In this document: positions 22,336 to 32,530 of the stretch, piece by piece
Layout: every line of letters starts with the position of its first letter
Position numbering within the stretch: position 1 is the stretch's first letter
From: Galerina marginata
Lineage: Eukaryota; Basidiomycota; Agaricomycetes; Agaricales; Galerinaceae
DNA: 64,000 bases
Direction of reading: 5' to 3'
Assembly: GCA_023014335.1 (NCBI GenBank)
Contig: JAECYW010000018.1
Span: forward strand, 1,588,445 to 1,652,444
The notes under the pieces: generated by a model
What the model was told of the DNA's origin: nothing
Database searches by the model: none
What the model saw: only the letters and a program-made list of their open reading frames with translations
Translations under genes and position numbers: made by a program

Positions 22336-23030
22336 CTAGGACGGAGGCTGGAGCGTGAATGCCTGCTGAACGTCATTCGGATTCCATTCGGTGAGAGTGA
22401 GCTGTGGAGGATGTCATTGACTGCTTTTGCTCTCGGATTGTCGTTCGTCACACTTACCGCACCGGAAGGGGAGTCACCAAGTCCTGAAGAGCCCGCACGT
22501 TTTGCCCAAGCGGTCAAAGCAGCCACCCCCTGCGTAGGAATTGAAATGCCCGAAACAATGCTACAATTATCATTGAATACTTTAAACCAGTGGGCCGGAA
22601 AGATAGTACGCACTTGTATTTACCGGGAAAAATCTTGCTGGGCAAAACTTTCCAGATCATGATGGAATTGGTTCGTAATGCGGCTTGCTGGTAAATCAAA
22701 CCAAAAGGAGGATCGGCAGCTCCAACCAGAGGCGTCGATAGTACGGCGGTTGGGGTATTCGCAAGAGTTATTGGGGCACTGACCCCAGACACAAGCGACC
22801 ACTAAATGCGGTCCGGGACATTGTCAGTTCAATTGTTAGAACACAAAGATATTCTAACTCGCCTGCTGATTCACGGCACCTGGAACACAAGTATAGGTTT
22901 CAACGCCAGTAAAATCCTCGGTTTGTCCACCTGGGCTGTCTACACAGTTTCCCTGAAAATCGACAATGTTGAAGATACTGCCGGCGGCAGCAATAGCTGC
23001 GGTGATGTTGGAGAGATTGAGGTGAACCAT
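22336..23030 (-). CDS. Small cysteine-containing protein, copy 1 (172 aa)
   Basis: Exons (minus): 23030-22859, 22801-22624, 22560-22458, 22401-22336; introns of 57, 63 and 56 nt; total 519 nt, all phases agreeing. The ATG was chosen because a TATAAG box lies about 63-70 nt upstream (23093-23100) and copy 2 matches from this ATG on. The N-terminus has a mildly hydrophobic stretch (ITAAIAAAGSIF), a doubtful signal peptide. Six cysteines lie in the first 110 residues, including CVWGQC. The C-terminal half (SIPTQGVAALTAWAK, LTLTEWNPNDVQQAF) is well kept in copy 2. I do not recognise the family and infer no function. Confidence 0.7.
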
Positions 23031-23569
23031 CTTTAAGAAACGAGTAGCTGTTGAGTGGTGGGATGAACCCAGAATTATCATCGGCTTATAAGTGTCTGGA
23101 ATTATCTGTGCATTGTACGAGTAATAGGACCCGCTGGCTTCCGTTAGAGTCTGTCCCGCTTTCGCGGACTTCAGTCAGAAATATTGCAGATATCTTGTCC
23201 AGGTTTTGACAGCGCCGCAGGTACGCCTCATTTTCTTTCGCGAACGTCGGGGTTGGGAGCTGGCTTCGATGAAATCTTTGTGAGCAACAATGAACTTGCC
23301 ATGCGCTCGAGTATATTTTTGCAACCGTAACACAGAAGGCCGTTGAACGGATGCTGAATACGTGCCGCGTCACTCGAGTAAGTAGTCGCGTGCGGCGCCT
23401 ATTTCAGAATGTACTCTTGCGGAAGCTCCGGGATGAGGGACGATCGCGACTCTCACTACACGTCCAACAGACACGATCGGCCCGCCACGTCCTGTTCTTC
23501 CTCTCGCGTCCTGTAAAAGCATTGTTTCACGATTAAACCTGACACTTTTACGAGTTCTTATCTTATGCT

Positions 23570-23900
23570 CACCAAGTAGCATTCGAGCTGTCCTAGGAAT
23601 GGTAGGACCTAAATGAACACCATGTGTGAGGTGAGGGTTACATGTGTACGAGTAAAGTACAAGTATCACGTTCCTGATTTCTCCCGGCTGGAAAGGAAGT
23701 TGCACAAAAAGATGATCCACAGTGTGACACTGCGATGTCAAAGGATCTGCAATCGTAACAAGGTCGCCGCACAAGTTCAAACGGATCGGCCACGCATCGA
23801 AGGCTTAGGGAAGTCAAAGGCAATTCATTTGGCTCGGACCAACGTAAAGACGAGGTTCTCTTCCAGCACCAGTCCAGCTAAAATCTGACACTTCCCAAAA
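23570..23900 (-). pseudogene. Decayed ORF, inverted relative to 26760-27120
   Basis: Read on the minus strand, the stretch holds VTIADPLTSQCHT...NVILVLY...HLTHGV. The plus strand at 26760-27120 holds a diverged counterpart (HLISQCHN...NMILVVQ...LHLTHGA). Both have frame breaks relative to each other. It is likely an old gene fragment present twice, in opposite orientation, inside otherwise direct duplication blocks. The family is unknown. Confidence 0.4.
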
Positions 23901-24660
23901 TAGTGACGTTTAATCCGGTAGCCACGGCCCGACAAAAGGATGGAAATATTAGAGAGTTATCATGGCCATTGCATAGCTATAGTATGGAGAAAGAAAGGTA
24001 AGATTTGGTTGGTGTTATGTGAGGGGCAAGGAAGGGCTGGGGTAAAAAAAAAAGCGAAACACTGAGTCGACAGCGACGGCGACGTTGAACCAACTATCAG
24101 AGAAGTGAATGACTATAATACCCATTCCTAGCAGTGATATCGACAGCTGGTTGGTGGGAAGTCAAAACGCAGAAAGAATGAAAGACCAGATAAAGCCCCG
24201 TTTGGCATGGGAGGGCAGGGACCAGAGATTTCAGTCGACACAAGCCCGTTTGTTGACAAGACCGATGTGGGTCCCAAGATATTTGGTGCGTGGCAATATA
24301 TGGACGAGAGCCACCAGAGAATCCAATGATTCAAAGCCACACAGAAGTACGATACCATGAAGACTTTTTCCTTTGAATGCATGAGACAGATAGTCAGAGT
24401 TTAGTATCCCCCATCGCGCTCGAAGAGCCCAGGTCCAGAATCGTTTGATGAGTCAATGGCGATTGAGATGCGGAAACTCAAACTGCGGTTTCAGAATTTC
24501 AGCATGCAAGAGCCAAGCTAGAGCATGGAGCTGACCTCGAGATATACTGATGAGTAGCCTTCATTGACAGCCAAGTTCAAGAGCAATTCGGAAAGACGGT
24601 GGTGAGAGACAGAAAACATTCCGTCCAAAACGGTCATTCCCATCATCTGACAAACCTTGA

Positions 24661-24680
24661 TCTAATCTAATCTAATCTAA
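24661..24680 (+). repeat. (TCTAA)4 microsatellite
   Basis: Four tandem TCTAA units at the end of duplication block 1. Three units mark the same place in block 2 (29062-29076). Confidence 0.85.
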
Positions 24681-25039
24681 TCCAACTCCATCTCAGAAAA
24701 AAGGGGGAAGAAAGAATTATCCCCCCATCATCCCACCAGCTACACGGCCCATTTTATCCTTCGCCGCAGTGAAATTTCTGACATCCACCCACCATCTACC
24801 AGCGTCGTGTCTTCATGACCATTTTGCGCTAAGGACGGCCTAAAACTTACTGCTTCTACAGTAGGCAGGGAAAAGCTTTAAATATGGAAGGTTCGTCAGC
24901 TCTTTTTTTCGGCTTAGCAGTCTGAAATTATCAAATAAGCATATCGATTAGTAGATCGCCAGAAGACGAGGAGTTGGACGTTTGAGACTGGTCGAGAGTG
25001 ATAAGTACGTATTCTGACTTTATGGTATTCCTTTTCTGA

Positions 25040-25195
25040 TTACCATATAGACATAAAATCAGTCTCGCCCGAGAACGCAATCTTCCTAATCGCCTCTTCC
25101 AGCTCACAGCCATCGACATTACCAAAGACGCCTTCGAATAAGGCGTCTTTGTATACGACAAGAGCAAGAGGACGATTACTCTTTCCGTGTCCGCC
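25040..25195 (-). other. Orphan exon-like fragment
   Basis: The minus strand reads about 50 codons without a stop (GHGKSNRPLALVVYKDALFE, then a Gly-Asn-Val-Asp-Gly turn, ending FMSIW and TAA). It reads like the end of a globular protein, but no upstream exon with splice signals is found. It lies between the two duplication blocks. Confidence 0.3.
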
Positions 25196-25434
25196 AATTT
25201 AATGCATACGAGGTAAATAATGGTCGTAATCCTAAGGATCCTTGGTCGAAAGAGTAGGGTTAGCTTTCCTGTAACTGAAATTCACCGCACACACTAGCTC
25301 TCGCGACACGTGTGGACATCTTTCCACCGCCAATTTCGCGAACTCTTTTATTCACGTCCACTTGAACACCCACAGACAATTCCTCTGTAAATAAGAGGGG
25401 TACAGCTGAAATTTGAATCTTCGTAAACATATAA

Positions 25435-26138
25435 CTAGGACGTAGGCACGAGAGTGAATGCCTGCTGAATGTCATTCTGATTCCACTGTGTGAGAGTGAG
25501 CTGTGAAGGATGTCATTCACTATTTTTCCTCTTGAATTTATCGCTCATTACACTTACCGCACCGGAAGGAGAATCACCAAGTCCTTGGGAGCCCGAACGT
25601 TTCGCCCAAGAGGTCAAGGCAGCCACCGGCTGCGTAGGAATTGAAACCCTCGAAACGATGCTGCAATTTCCATTCAATACCGCGTTAAATACCGATAGGC
25701 AGAGGAGATAGTACGCACTTGAATTTACCGAGGAACTGGGTGCTGGGCAACACCTGCCAGGTACATAATGGAGTTGGTCCGTAACGCGGCCTGCTGGTAA
25801 ATCAAACCAAAAGGAGGAGCAGTAGTTCCAACCATAGGCGTAGATAGTACAGCGGTTGGGATACTCGCAAGGGTTATTTGGGTATTGGTCCCCACCGTGA
25901 GCGACCACTAAATGTAAGACGGGACATTATCAATTCAATTGCCAGAAGAAGCAAAGATATTCAGACTGGCCTTCTGGTTCAAAGCACCTGAATTACAGGT
26001 GTAGGTCTCGACGCCAGTGAGATCCTCGGTTTGTCCACCTGGGCCGTCCACACAGTTTCCCTGAAAATCGACGATGTTGAAGAGACCGCTTGCGACAGCA
26101 ATAGCCGCGGTGACGTTAGAGAGATTGAGGTGAACCAT
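25435..26138 (-). CDS. Small cysteine-containing protein, copy 2 (164 aa)
   Basis: Exons (minus): 26138-25967, 25907-25754, 25660-25558, 25500-25435; total 495 nt. A TATATAAG box is at 26193-26202. Exons 1, 3 and 4 have exactly the same length as in copy 1. In exon 2 the homologous donor (GTAAAT, 25728) would leave the gene out of frame, because the exon has gained one base (179 instead of 178). A weaker GT (GTGTTG) at 25753 gives an in-phase join with loss of eight residues. The cysteine pair CVWGQC of copy 1 has become HGGDQY, losing both partners together. If the upstream donor is not used, this copy is a pseudogene. The family is unknown. Confidence 0.55.
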
Positions 26139-27952
26139 CTGTGAGATCGAATACAAGCTGCTGAGTAGTGGCATGAACTGAGAATTATCACCGGCTTATA
26201 TATGTCTGGAGGTATCTTTACCAGTGGTAACAGGACCCGGTGGCTTCGTTAGAGATTGATGCCGCAATAACGCAGATTTCTTTTCCAGGTTTCGTAGTTT
26301 TGACAGCGCCCAGGTTAAGCTTCCCGAATGTCGGGGTTGAGAGTCGGTTTCGATGAAATCCTTGCGGACAAGAGTGAACTTTCCATGCGCTCAAGTGTAT
26401 CTGTGTAACCGTGACACAGAATGTAGTTGAAAAGACACGATCGGGGCAGCTCCTATTTCGTTCGTACGCGTCTCCCGCGTTCAGTAAAAATGTTGTATTC
26501 ACTATTGAATCTGACACTAAGAGCTGTTGTCTATTACACAGTGAGTAACAGCGCGCCAGTATTGACTCTTTGGCATATGGAGGCGTCCAAGAGGCATTCG
26601 ACGCACCATTTCTACTCCCCGTCTCTTGAAAAAAAAATACACCGCTTGACTGGTAATCTCTTTGTCCAGTCGCGTGGATTGAAAACTAAATATCTTGGGA
26701 GTGTCAGACTTAGACTGGACTGATTCTGGATGGAGCTTCCTTGATCTTGTCCTTAAATTGATCCGAGGAATCCAAAGAATGGCATATCCAGTTCGCTCAG
26801 CTTTCTGTGCGAATCCAATGCCCATTCTTGCTTATGGGGCGACTTGGCAATGTTGGTATTGAAGATCATTTGATATCGCAGTGTCACAACGGATGATTTT
26901 TCAGAGCAGGTTCTTTGGAAGGCGGGGAAAGCGCGGGAAATCGGGAAGGGAACATGATACTCGTGGTTCAGTTTGATATCATAGCCAAACTTCTGCCCGA
27001 GAAGATGAAAAAGATTTACATTGGACTCGTTGACCTGCATCTCACACATGGAGCTAAAATGGTCCTAGACATAGATCTACCACTCCCAAAACGGCTCGAA
27101 AAAATCCAAGAACTTTCCTAACGAACTTCTGAGTATCGTATCCGAGTCCTGTTTTGTGTCCCTGTTCATGGATCCATCAGAAAGATTAAAGAGTTATCAC
27201 GGCTCTTGAGTAGATATGCCGAGGTGTGAAAGGCGAGGAAGGACAGGGGTGAGAGGCAAGGAAGGAAAAGTGGGATAAAAAAAACAGTGAGTTGACGGTG
27301 GTGAGAATAAAACGGAAAGTAGCTGGGCCATGGACGTTAAGACAAAATACAGAAACGAAGAAGGACGAGATAAAGCCATGAGAAGGCAGCGACCACTGGT
27401 CGATAAAGTCGTGTAGCGGCGATGGCGAGGGGAACGCTGCTGGTGACCCTAGAGAACACCGCGTGATATGAGCTCCTTGACCATGGTATGGAAACCGAGA
27501 GTAGAAACCAGACCCGAATACGAAGTGAACCTTTGAACCCTCCGATGGGTACGATTAGACGATGAGGATTATGGAGCAGGACGACTGAAACATACGCTAT
27601 TGGTGGGTAAAAAACCGTGTAGTAGTGACGACGAGATGCACACCGGTGGTTGGTAAAAATAAAAGAACATAATGGACGAATCAACTTAAAACAGACCTCA
27701 GTCCGTTTTTAAAAACCAAAGAGCAGAATCAACGAGCAGTGACGCTAGGACGTACGCCGCCGTATGGTAGGAAGAAAAAAGATAATTGCCAACTGCGCAT
27801 GATGTAAAACGTTCATCCATCACAAAGGGAGGACATAACCAAAAGGCGAGAAGCAAAAAAAAACAGTTCTGAAACACACGCTTTCATGTGGCAAAAGAAA
27901 CACGGACAAAACTCACAGTATGAAGAGGGCGTGGGGTGTAGAGAGGAGAGGA

Positions 27953-28056
27953 CATACCCTTTCTGATCTTCCTGGTCCTAGGTCGTCTGTCTCAGCTCGT
28001 CGATCACATGGAGGTCCGCCTGAGGTACATTTTCTGCTGGAGAGAATGACAAAGAT
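27953..28056 (-). pseudogene. RHO1 exon 4 fragment
   Basis: About 100 nt matching exon 4 of the RHO1 gene at 31729-31863. The minus strand reads VIDELR followed by QTT and a stop, where RHO1 has [11 protein letters not shown] one-base deletion lies in the preceding RR codons (CG instead of CGT). It still ends in a GTATGT-type donor. RHO1-intron-like repeats flank it on both sides (for example at 28123). Confidence 0.7.
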
Positions 28057-29702
28057 CCCCAAGGTTAGAAGCTGAGTACAAATGGACTGATGTAAAACGC
28101 GGAGCGGCAGCGCTGAGACGCCCGCTGCTGGTAGGCATAGCGAAATAAAAACAGACTGAGAGAGAAACACGAGAGAAAGCCTCCTCGGATAAGGAAAGCA
28201 AGTCCGTTTGTCAAAGAAACAATGAGGGTCCAAAAAAATTAATGCGTGCTAATATATGCCTTGAAAGGACAAGAGTCCGATCTTCTGGAAAACTGCCGAG
28301 GGCTGCGGTGGAAGGAGGTGTTAGTTGTCAGTTATTGATTAAGAGAAGCGAGTGAAAGACGAGACTTTGAGCAGAAATCGCACCAAGACCGCAAAGAAAC
28401 AGCTGTAGTGAACGTCCTTGAATGGGAATACAGACGAAGGCGAAGAAGAGTATCATTGACAACGTTCAATGACCCAAGGCTGACGCGAACGAGAATACAG
28501 ATGAAGGCCAGGAACAGTATCAACGTCCAATGATGCAAAGCCCCGCAATGACACGAGTCCAGAGGGACTTTGAACAGGCAACACAGACAGATTTCAGTAC
28601 CTCCAACGTGCTCGAAAACGTAGGTATTGATCTAGACACAACAAGCCCGTTTGTTGACAAGACTTTGATGCATAGCAAAATATGGACGAGAGTCCACCAT
28701 AGAATCCACTGATCCAACGCTACACAGAAGTACGACACCATGATGACTTTTTCATTTGAATGCATAGTCAAAGTTCAGCACCTCCATCGCGCTCGAAGAG
28801 CCCAGGCGGGTCCATAATCCAGATGCTCGTTTGGACGAATCAGATGTGGAAACTCGAACTACGATTTCAGAATTTCAGCATGCAAGAGCCGAGCTGAAGC
28901 ACGGGGCTTTCCTCGAGATATACGATGAGCAGCCTTCGTTGACAGCCACGAGGAAAAGTTCAAAGGAGCAAATCTGAAAGACGGTGGTGGTGAGAGATCT
29001 AGACAGAAAACATTGCCAATGCCCCGTCCCAAACGGTCATTCCGATCCTGACAAACATCGATCTAATCTAATCTAATCTCCACTTCACAACGCCTGGCAG
29101 GGAAGAACAAATTATCCCTCCATCGTCCCACCCCAATGGAGGTCCGAGGAAGCCACCGACGTCGACCTGACCTCAACAATGACCACGTCTACGTATGCCC
29201 ATGAGCTCAAGCTTCCAGCCTCAAGGTCGTCAATAAGAAAATAAAGCTCTGAGGGTTGGCGTCGAAAACACCGCCGACTGACAGCGACATTCATGAATCA
29301 CCCGTAAAGAGTGAAGAAAGAAGGAAGAGAAATGAAATTCATAGATCGTCAGAGGGCGTAACTCGGCAATAGGAGCAGACGTAGGAGGAGGAGTAGAGAG
29401 GTAGCTAGGCAGGTTGAGTACCTAGAGTAACAAGAACAAGAAAATAAGACGCAGAAACAGAAACTGAGGACGAAGGAGAAAAAGAGGGAAAGGGAGATAC
29501 GGGCGTGGTATGCAAGAGTACCGAGTACTAACCAACTAATAAGACGAGGGGCAGAGATGGGTGAGAGACGAACGTATAGGACAAGGAAAATATTGGGGGC
29601 CAAGGAACACAGGAAAGAAAGAACGTATATAGCTACGTAGGTAGTCGGCTGGACCAGATCACACCCGATCCCAATAGCCAATAGCCAACATCAGCCAACA
29701 TC

Positions 29703-32530
29703 CTACAAGACGATGCAGTGGTGCGACTTCTTCCCCTTGCTTCTGCTAAGGAGCGCCGCGCGGGTGGCGTACTGGAAGACTTCACGGACACCTTCGCCTG
29801 ACTTGGCGGAACATTCGAGGTAGTGCTTCGCGCCGATTTTCTGGGCGACTGCCATACCCTGTGATGAGAGGAGGTGTTAGTTATGGGTTATAGGTTGAGC
29901 AAGACGGGGAGGGGGGAGAAGAAGAAAGGTTAAACGAATAAAGAAAGAAGGATGAAAGATTAACACGGGAAGATAGCAGGAATGTCCAGCAGGACAAGGA
30001 GCAGCTGAGATATCGCCTGCTGGCTGGTCGGAAGATGAAGTGAAGAAACGAAAGGGGGTTGTGAATGATAACGTCGTGCAGCAACGGTAACCCTCGTCCA
30101 GCAGTCAACCAGTCATAAGAAAAAATAAGCGAAAATCACATGTTGCCAGATCAAAAAACAAAGAAAGAGATGATGGTCATCATGACCTAAGGCGAACACC
30201 AGCCCATCATCTGATTAAGGAGTCAAAAGTCACGAAAAACCCGCCGAAAACACCGTTCCGAAGACCAACGACAAGAAGCTCCAGTGACCACGTTCACACG
30301 AGCACAACGAACTGGCAGCAGCAGCGAAGACGACGCCGAGACGGACGCTGCTGGCGGGTAGAATGAAGAACATAACGAACGACCGTCTTCCATCATGAAA
30401 GAAAAACTATAAACAAAACCAAAACTGAAACCAAAAGGCAAAAGACAAAAGCCACGACCACGACAACGAAGCAACAACGCAGCTGATACCATGCAAAAAA
30501 ACGAAATCAAAAAGCACGCTGCAAGGTTGTCCTGCAAACACCGAGCAGAAACAAAAGAGCAAAACAACGACAACGACAAAACCCCCCATCTACAACCCAA
30601 GGTCTGAGGTCCGAGGCCCAAGATGGGCGACGATGGACTGATGCGAAACGCGGAGCAGCATCGCCGACACGTCCGCTGCTGGTGGGTATGAAGAAATCGA
30701 AGAGAAAGAAAGACCCTCTTCGACGTGTAAGGAAGCCAACAACGATAAAACCACGACCACGCTGAGACACACGAGTGCGAGGTGGTGGGCCCATCCACGA
30801 CGCAAGAAAGAATTTGACTGGGTGGGCCGCGACAACGAGCAGAAATGAGAACGAACGCGAACGCGAACACGAAATGATCTCGCGTCTGTCACCAAAACTG
30901 AAAACTGAAAACTGAAAACTGCAGCAACGAAGCCAAAATCTCCGCTGCTAGCTGGTGATATATGTAGAATACCAAAGAAGAGAAAAGAAGAGAGGGCAAC
31001 CAAATATGAAAGGAAAAAAACACGGTCCATCATGAAAGGGTATAACCACAACCAAATGACGACTACCCCGAAACACCGACCAGCGTCCAGCGGTGATGAG
31101 ACACGCTGGTGCTGGGTATGAAGAAAAAGACCACAATTGGTCATGAACAAGAACAGGAAAGAAGCCTTCTGTCCATCATGAAGACCTTAACCCGAAGGAG
31201 AAGGAGAGAATCATGAAGCAGCGACGACGAGACACGCTGCTGGGGTGCGTGAAAGACAGAAAGAATGGGAAGAGGACGAGGAAGGGTTCGTCCACCTTGA
31301 ATCGCAGAGCCCGAGACACACGCTGCTCGTTTGCCTGACAACAAAGAGCAGAAACAAAACGAGAAGTGAAGGCGAGATAATTGTCTACCACGCAAGGAAG
31401 GAAGGAAGGCCTTGATGGACGGATGAAGATCGTGCAGCAGCTGCACTGCTGGTCGGCAGAAACACACGAAGATAATAATGAGAGAAGAAAAAAAAACGTG
31501 GAATAATTTCCGTTCAACATGGAAGCCAAGGCATAACCTAAGAGGAAAACAAGCGAGCAGCGAGCAACGAAGAAAGAAAGAATAGAAGAAGTGACGCAGA
31601 AAGCACCATGCACGGAAGAGCAGAATCACAAGGCGAAAAACACGGAGCAAGAACTCCGAAACACACGCGAAAAAACGAACACAACGAACAAACGACGAAA
31701 AAGGGGAGGTAAGGACGACAAAACATACCTCTTCGGGGGTTACAGGTCGCTGGCTCGTCTTTCTCAGCTCATCGATCACTCGGGGGTCACGTCTGAGATC
31801 CTTCTTGCAGCCAACGAGGATGATAGGCAGGCCGGCGCAGAAATGCATGACTTCAGAGATCCACTACAACCACAAAAAGAAAAACGCATCAGCACCGCCA
31901 ACAATACGAAACCCGCCCCACTCGGCACCCGCAATCAACAAGGACGGAGCCGGAGCAAGGCGAGTCACTAAAGAGCAGAAAGAAACGAACCTTCTCCTGG
32001 ACGTTATCCAGCGAATCCGGCGAGTCGACCGCGAAGCAGATAAGGATGACGTGCGAGTCGGGGTAGCTGAGGGGCCGGAGACGGTCGTAGTCCTCCTGCC
32101 CGGCTGTATCCCATAGAGCGAGCTCCACGTGTTTGCCGTCGACCTCGACGTCGGCGACGTAGTTCTCGAACACTGTGGGCACGTAGACCTGCGATATGGG
32201 CGGTGGGTCAGCGATCGTTTGTGGGTAGGCTCCTGCGTCTGCGAGCTGGACTGTGACTGGGGCTGGTGGTTCGTTTTTTTACGGCAGGCTGCGTGTGGAC
32301 AGGCAGCCACACCGCAGACAGGCCCCACCCCAGCCCCAGCGAGAGTCGCAGACAGTGCAGGAGGCTGACGTGTACGCACCTCTGGGAACGTTCCTTTGGA
32401 GAACACGATCAACAAGCAGGTCTAACAACAAAGCCGCATCAGCACTCATTCCTCCCCGCGCCAACGACGACATTACCTTTCCACAAGCACCATCACCGAC
32501 GATGACGAGCTTCCTTCTGATCTCAGACAT
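29703..32530 (-). CDS. RHO1: Rho-family small GTPase Rho1
   Basis: Rho1 is the membrane-anchored switch that activates (1,3)-beta-glucan synthase and protein kinase C in the fungal cell-wall integrity pathway. Exons (minus): 32530-32477, 32421-32380, 32188-31991, 31863-31729, 29858-29703; 585 nt, 194 residues, the usual Rho1 length. Seen: P-loop GDGACGKTC (split by intron 1), switch [22 protein letters not shown], guanine-specificity [16 protein letters not shown], the basic tail [11 protein letters not shown], and the CAAX box CIVL ending in Leu, which favours geranylgeranylation. Introns 1-3 are short (55-191 nt). Intron 4 is 1,870 nt (see separate entry). The call is secure. Confidence 0.96.
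29859..31728 (-). repeat. RHO1 intron 4 with degenerate tandem repeats
   Basis: The intron is bounded by GAG|GTATGT and ATCACAG|GG. On the plus strand a motif close to CGCTGCTGGTNGGTA(T)GAAGAA recurs at about 30014, 30346, 30674, 30943, 31104, 31235, 31321 and 31445. CCATCATGAAAG-like strings near 30391, 31029 and 31174 mark the same units. Spacing falls from about 330 to 90 nt toward exon 4. The RNA-sense strand is pyrimidine-rich throughout. The long minus-strand open frames in it (up to 235 codons) come from this composition and are not genes. Confidence 0.75.

Larger units (their letters stand above)
22300..24690. repeat. Segmental duplication, block 1
   Basis: Direct, diverged copy of 25400-29080. 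It holds the small protein gene (22336-23030), its upstream region, and non-coding sequence from 23940 on that matches 27186-27290 and then 28560-29080. Shared landmarks include GAGTTATCA near 23957/27191, TTCAGAATTTCAGCATGCAAG near 24496/28865, and a TCTAA array at the end (24661-24680 / 29062-29076). Confidence 0.75.
25400..29080. repeat. Segmental duplication, block 2
   Basis: Counterpart of 22300-24690 in the same orientation. It is longer because about 1.2 kb (27.3-28.5 kb) of RHO1-related sequence lies inside it. A roughly 65-bp imperfect direct repeat is also present around 28425-28530 (the AATACAGA...AAGGC...GTATCA pattern occurs twice). Confidence 0.75.

Noticed and set aside
28425..28530. 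CRISPR-like spacing of a repeated string
   Set aside because: Only two imperfect copies of about 65 bp are present in a eukaryotic genome; it is a simple direct duplication.
30223..31848. Long minus-strand open frames (up to 235 codons) in the RHO1 intron
   Set aside because: They overlap one another in several frames, have low-complexity Ser/Phe/Leu composition from a pyrimidine-rich strand, and lie inside an intron whose borders give a perfect Rho1 protein. The longest is simply exon 4 running on into the intron.
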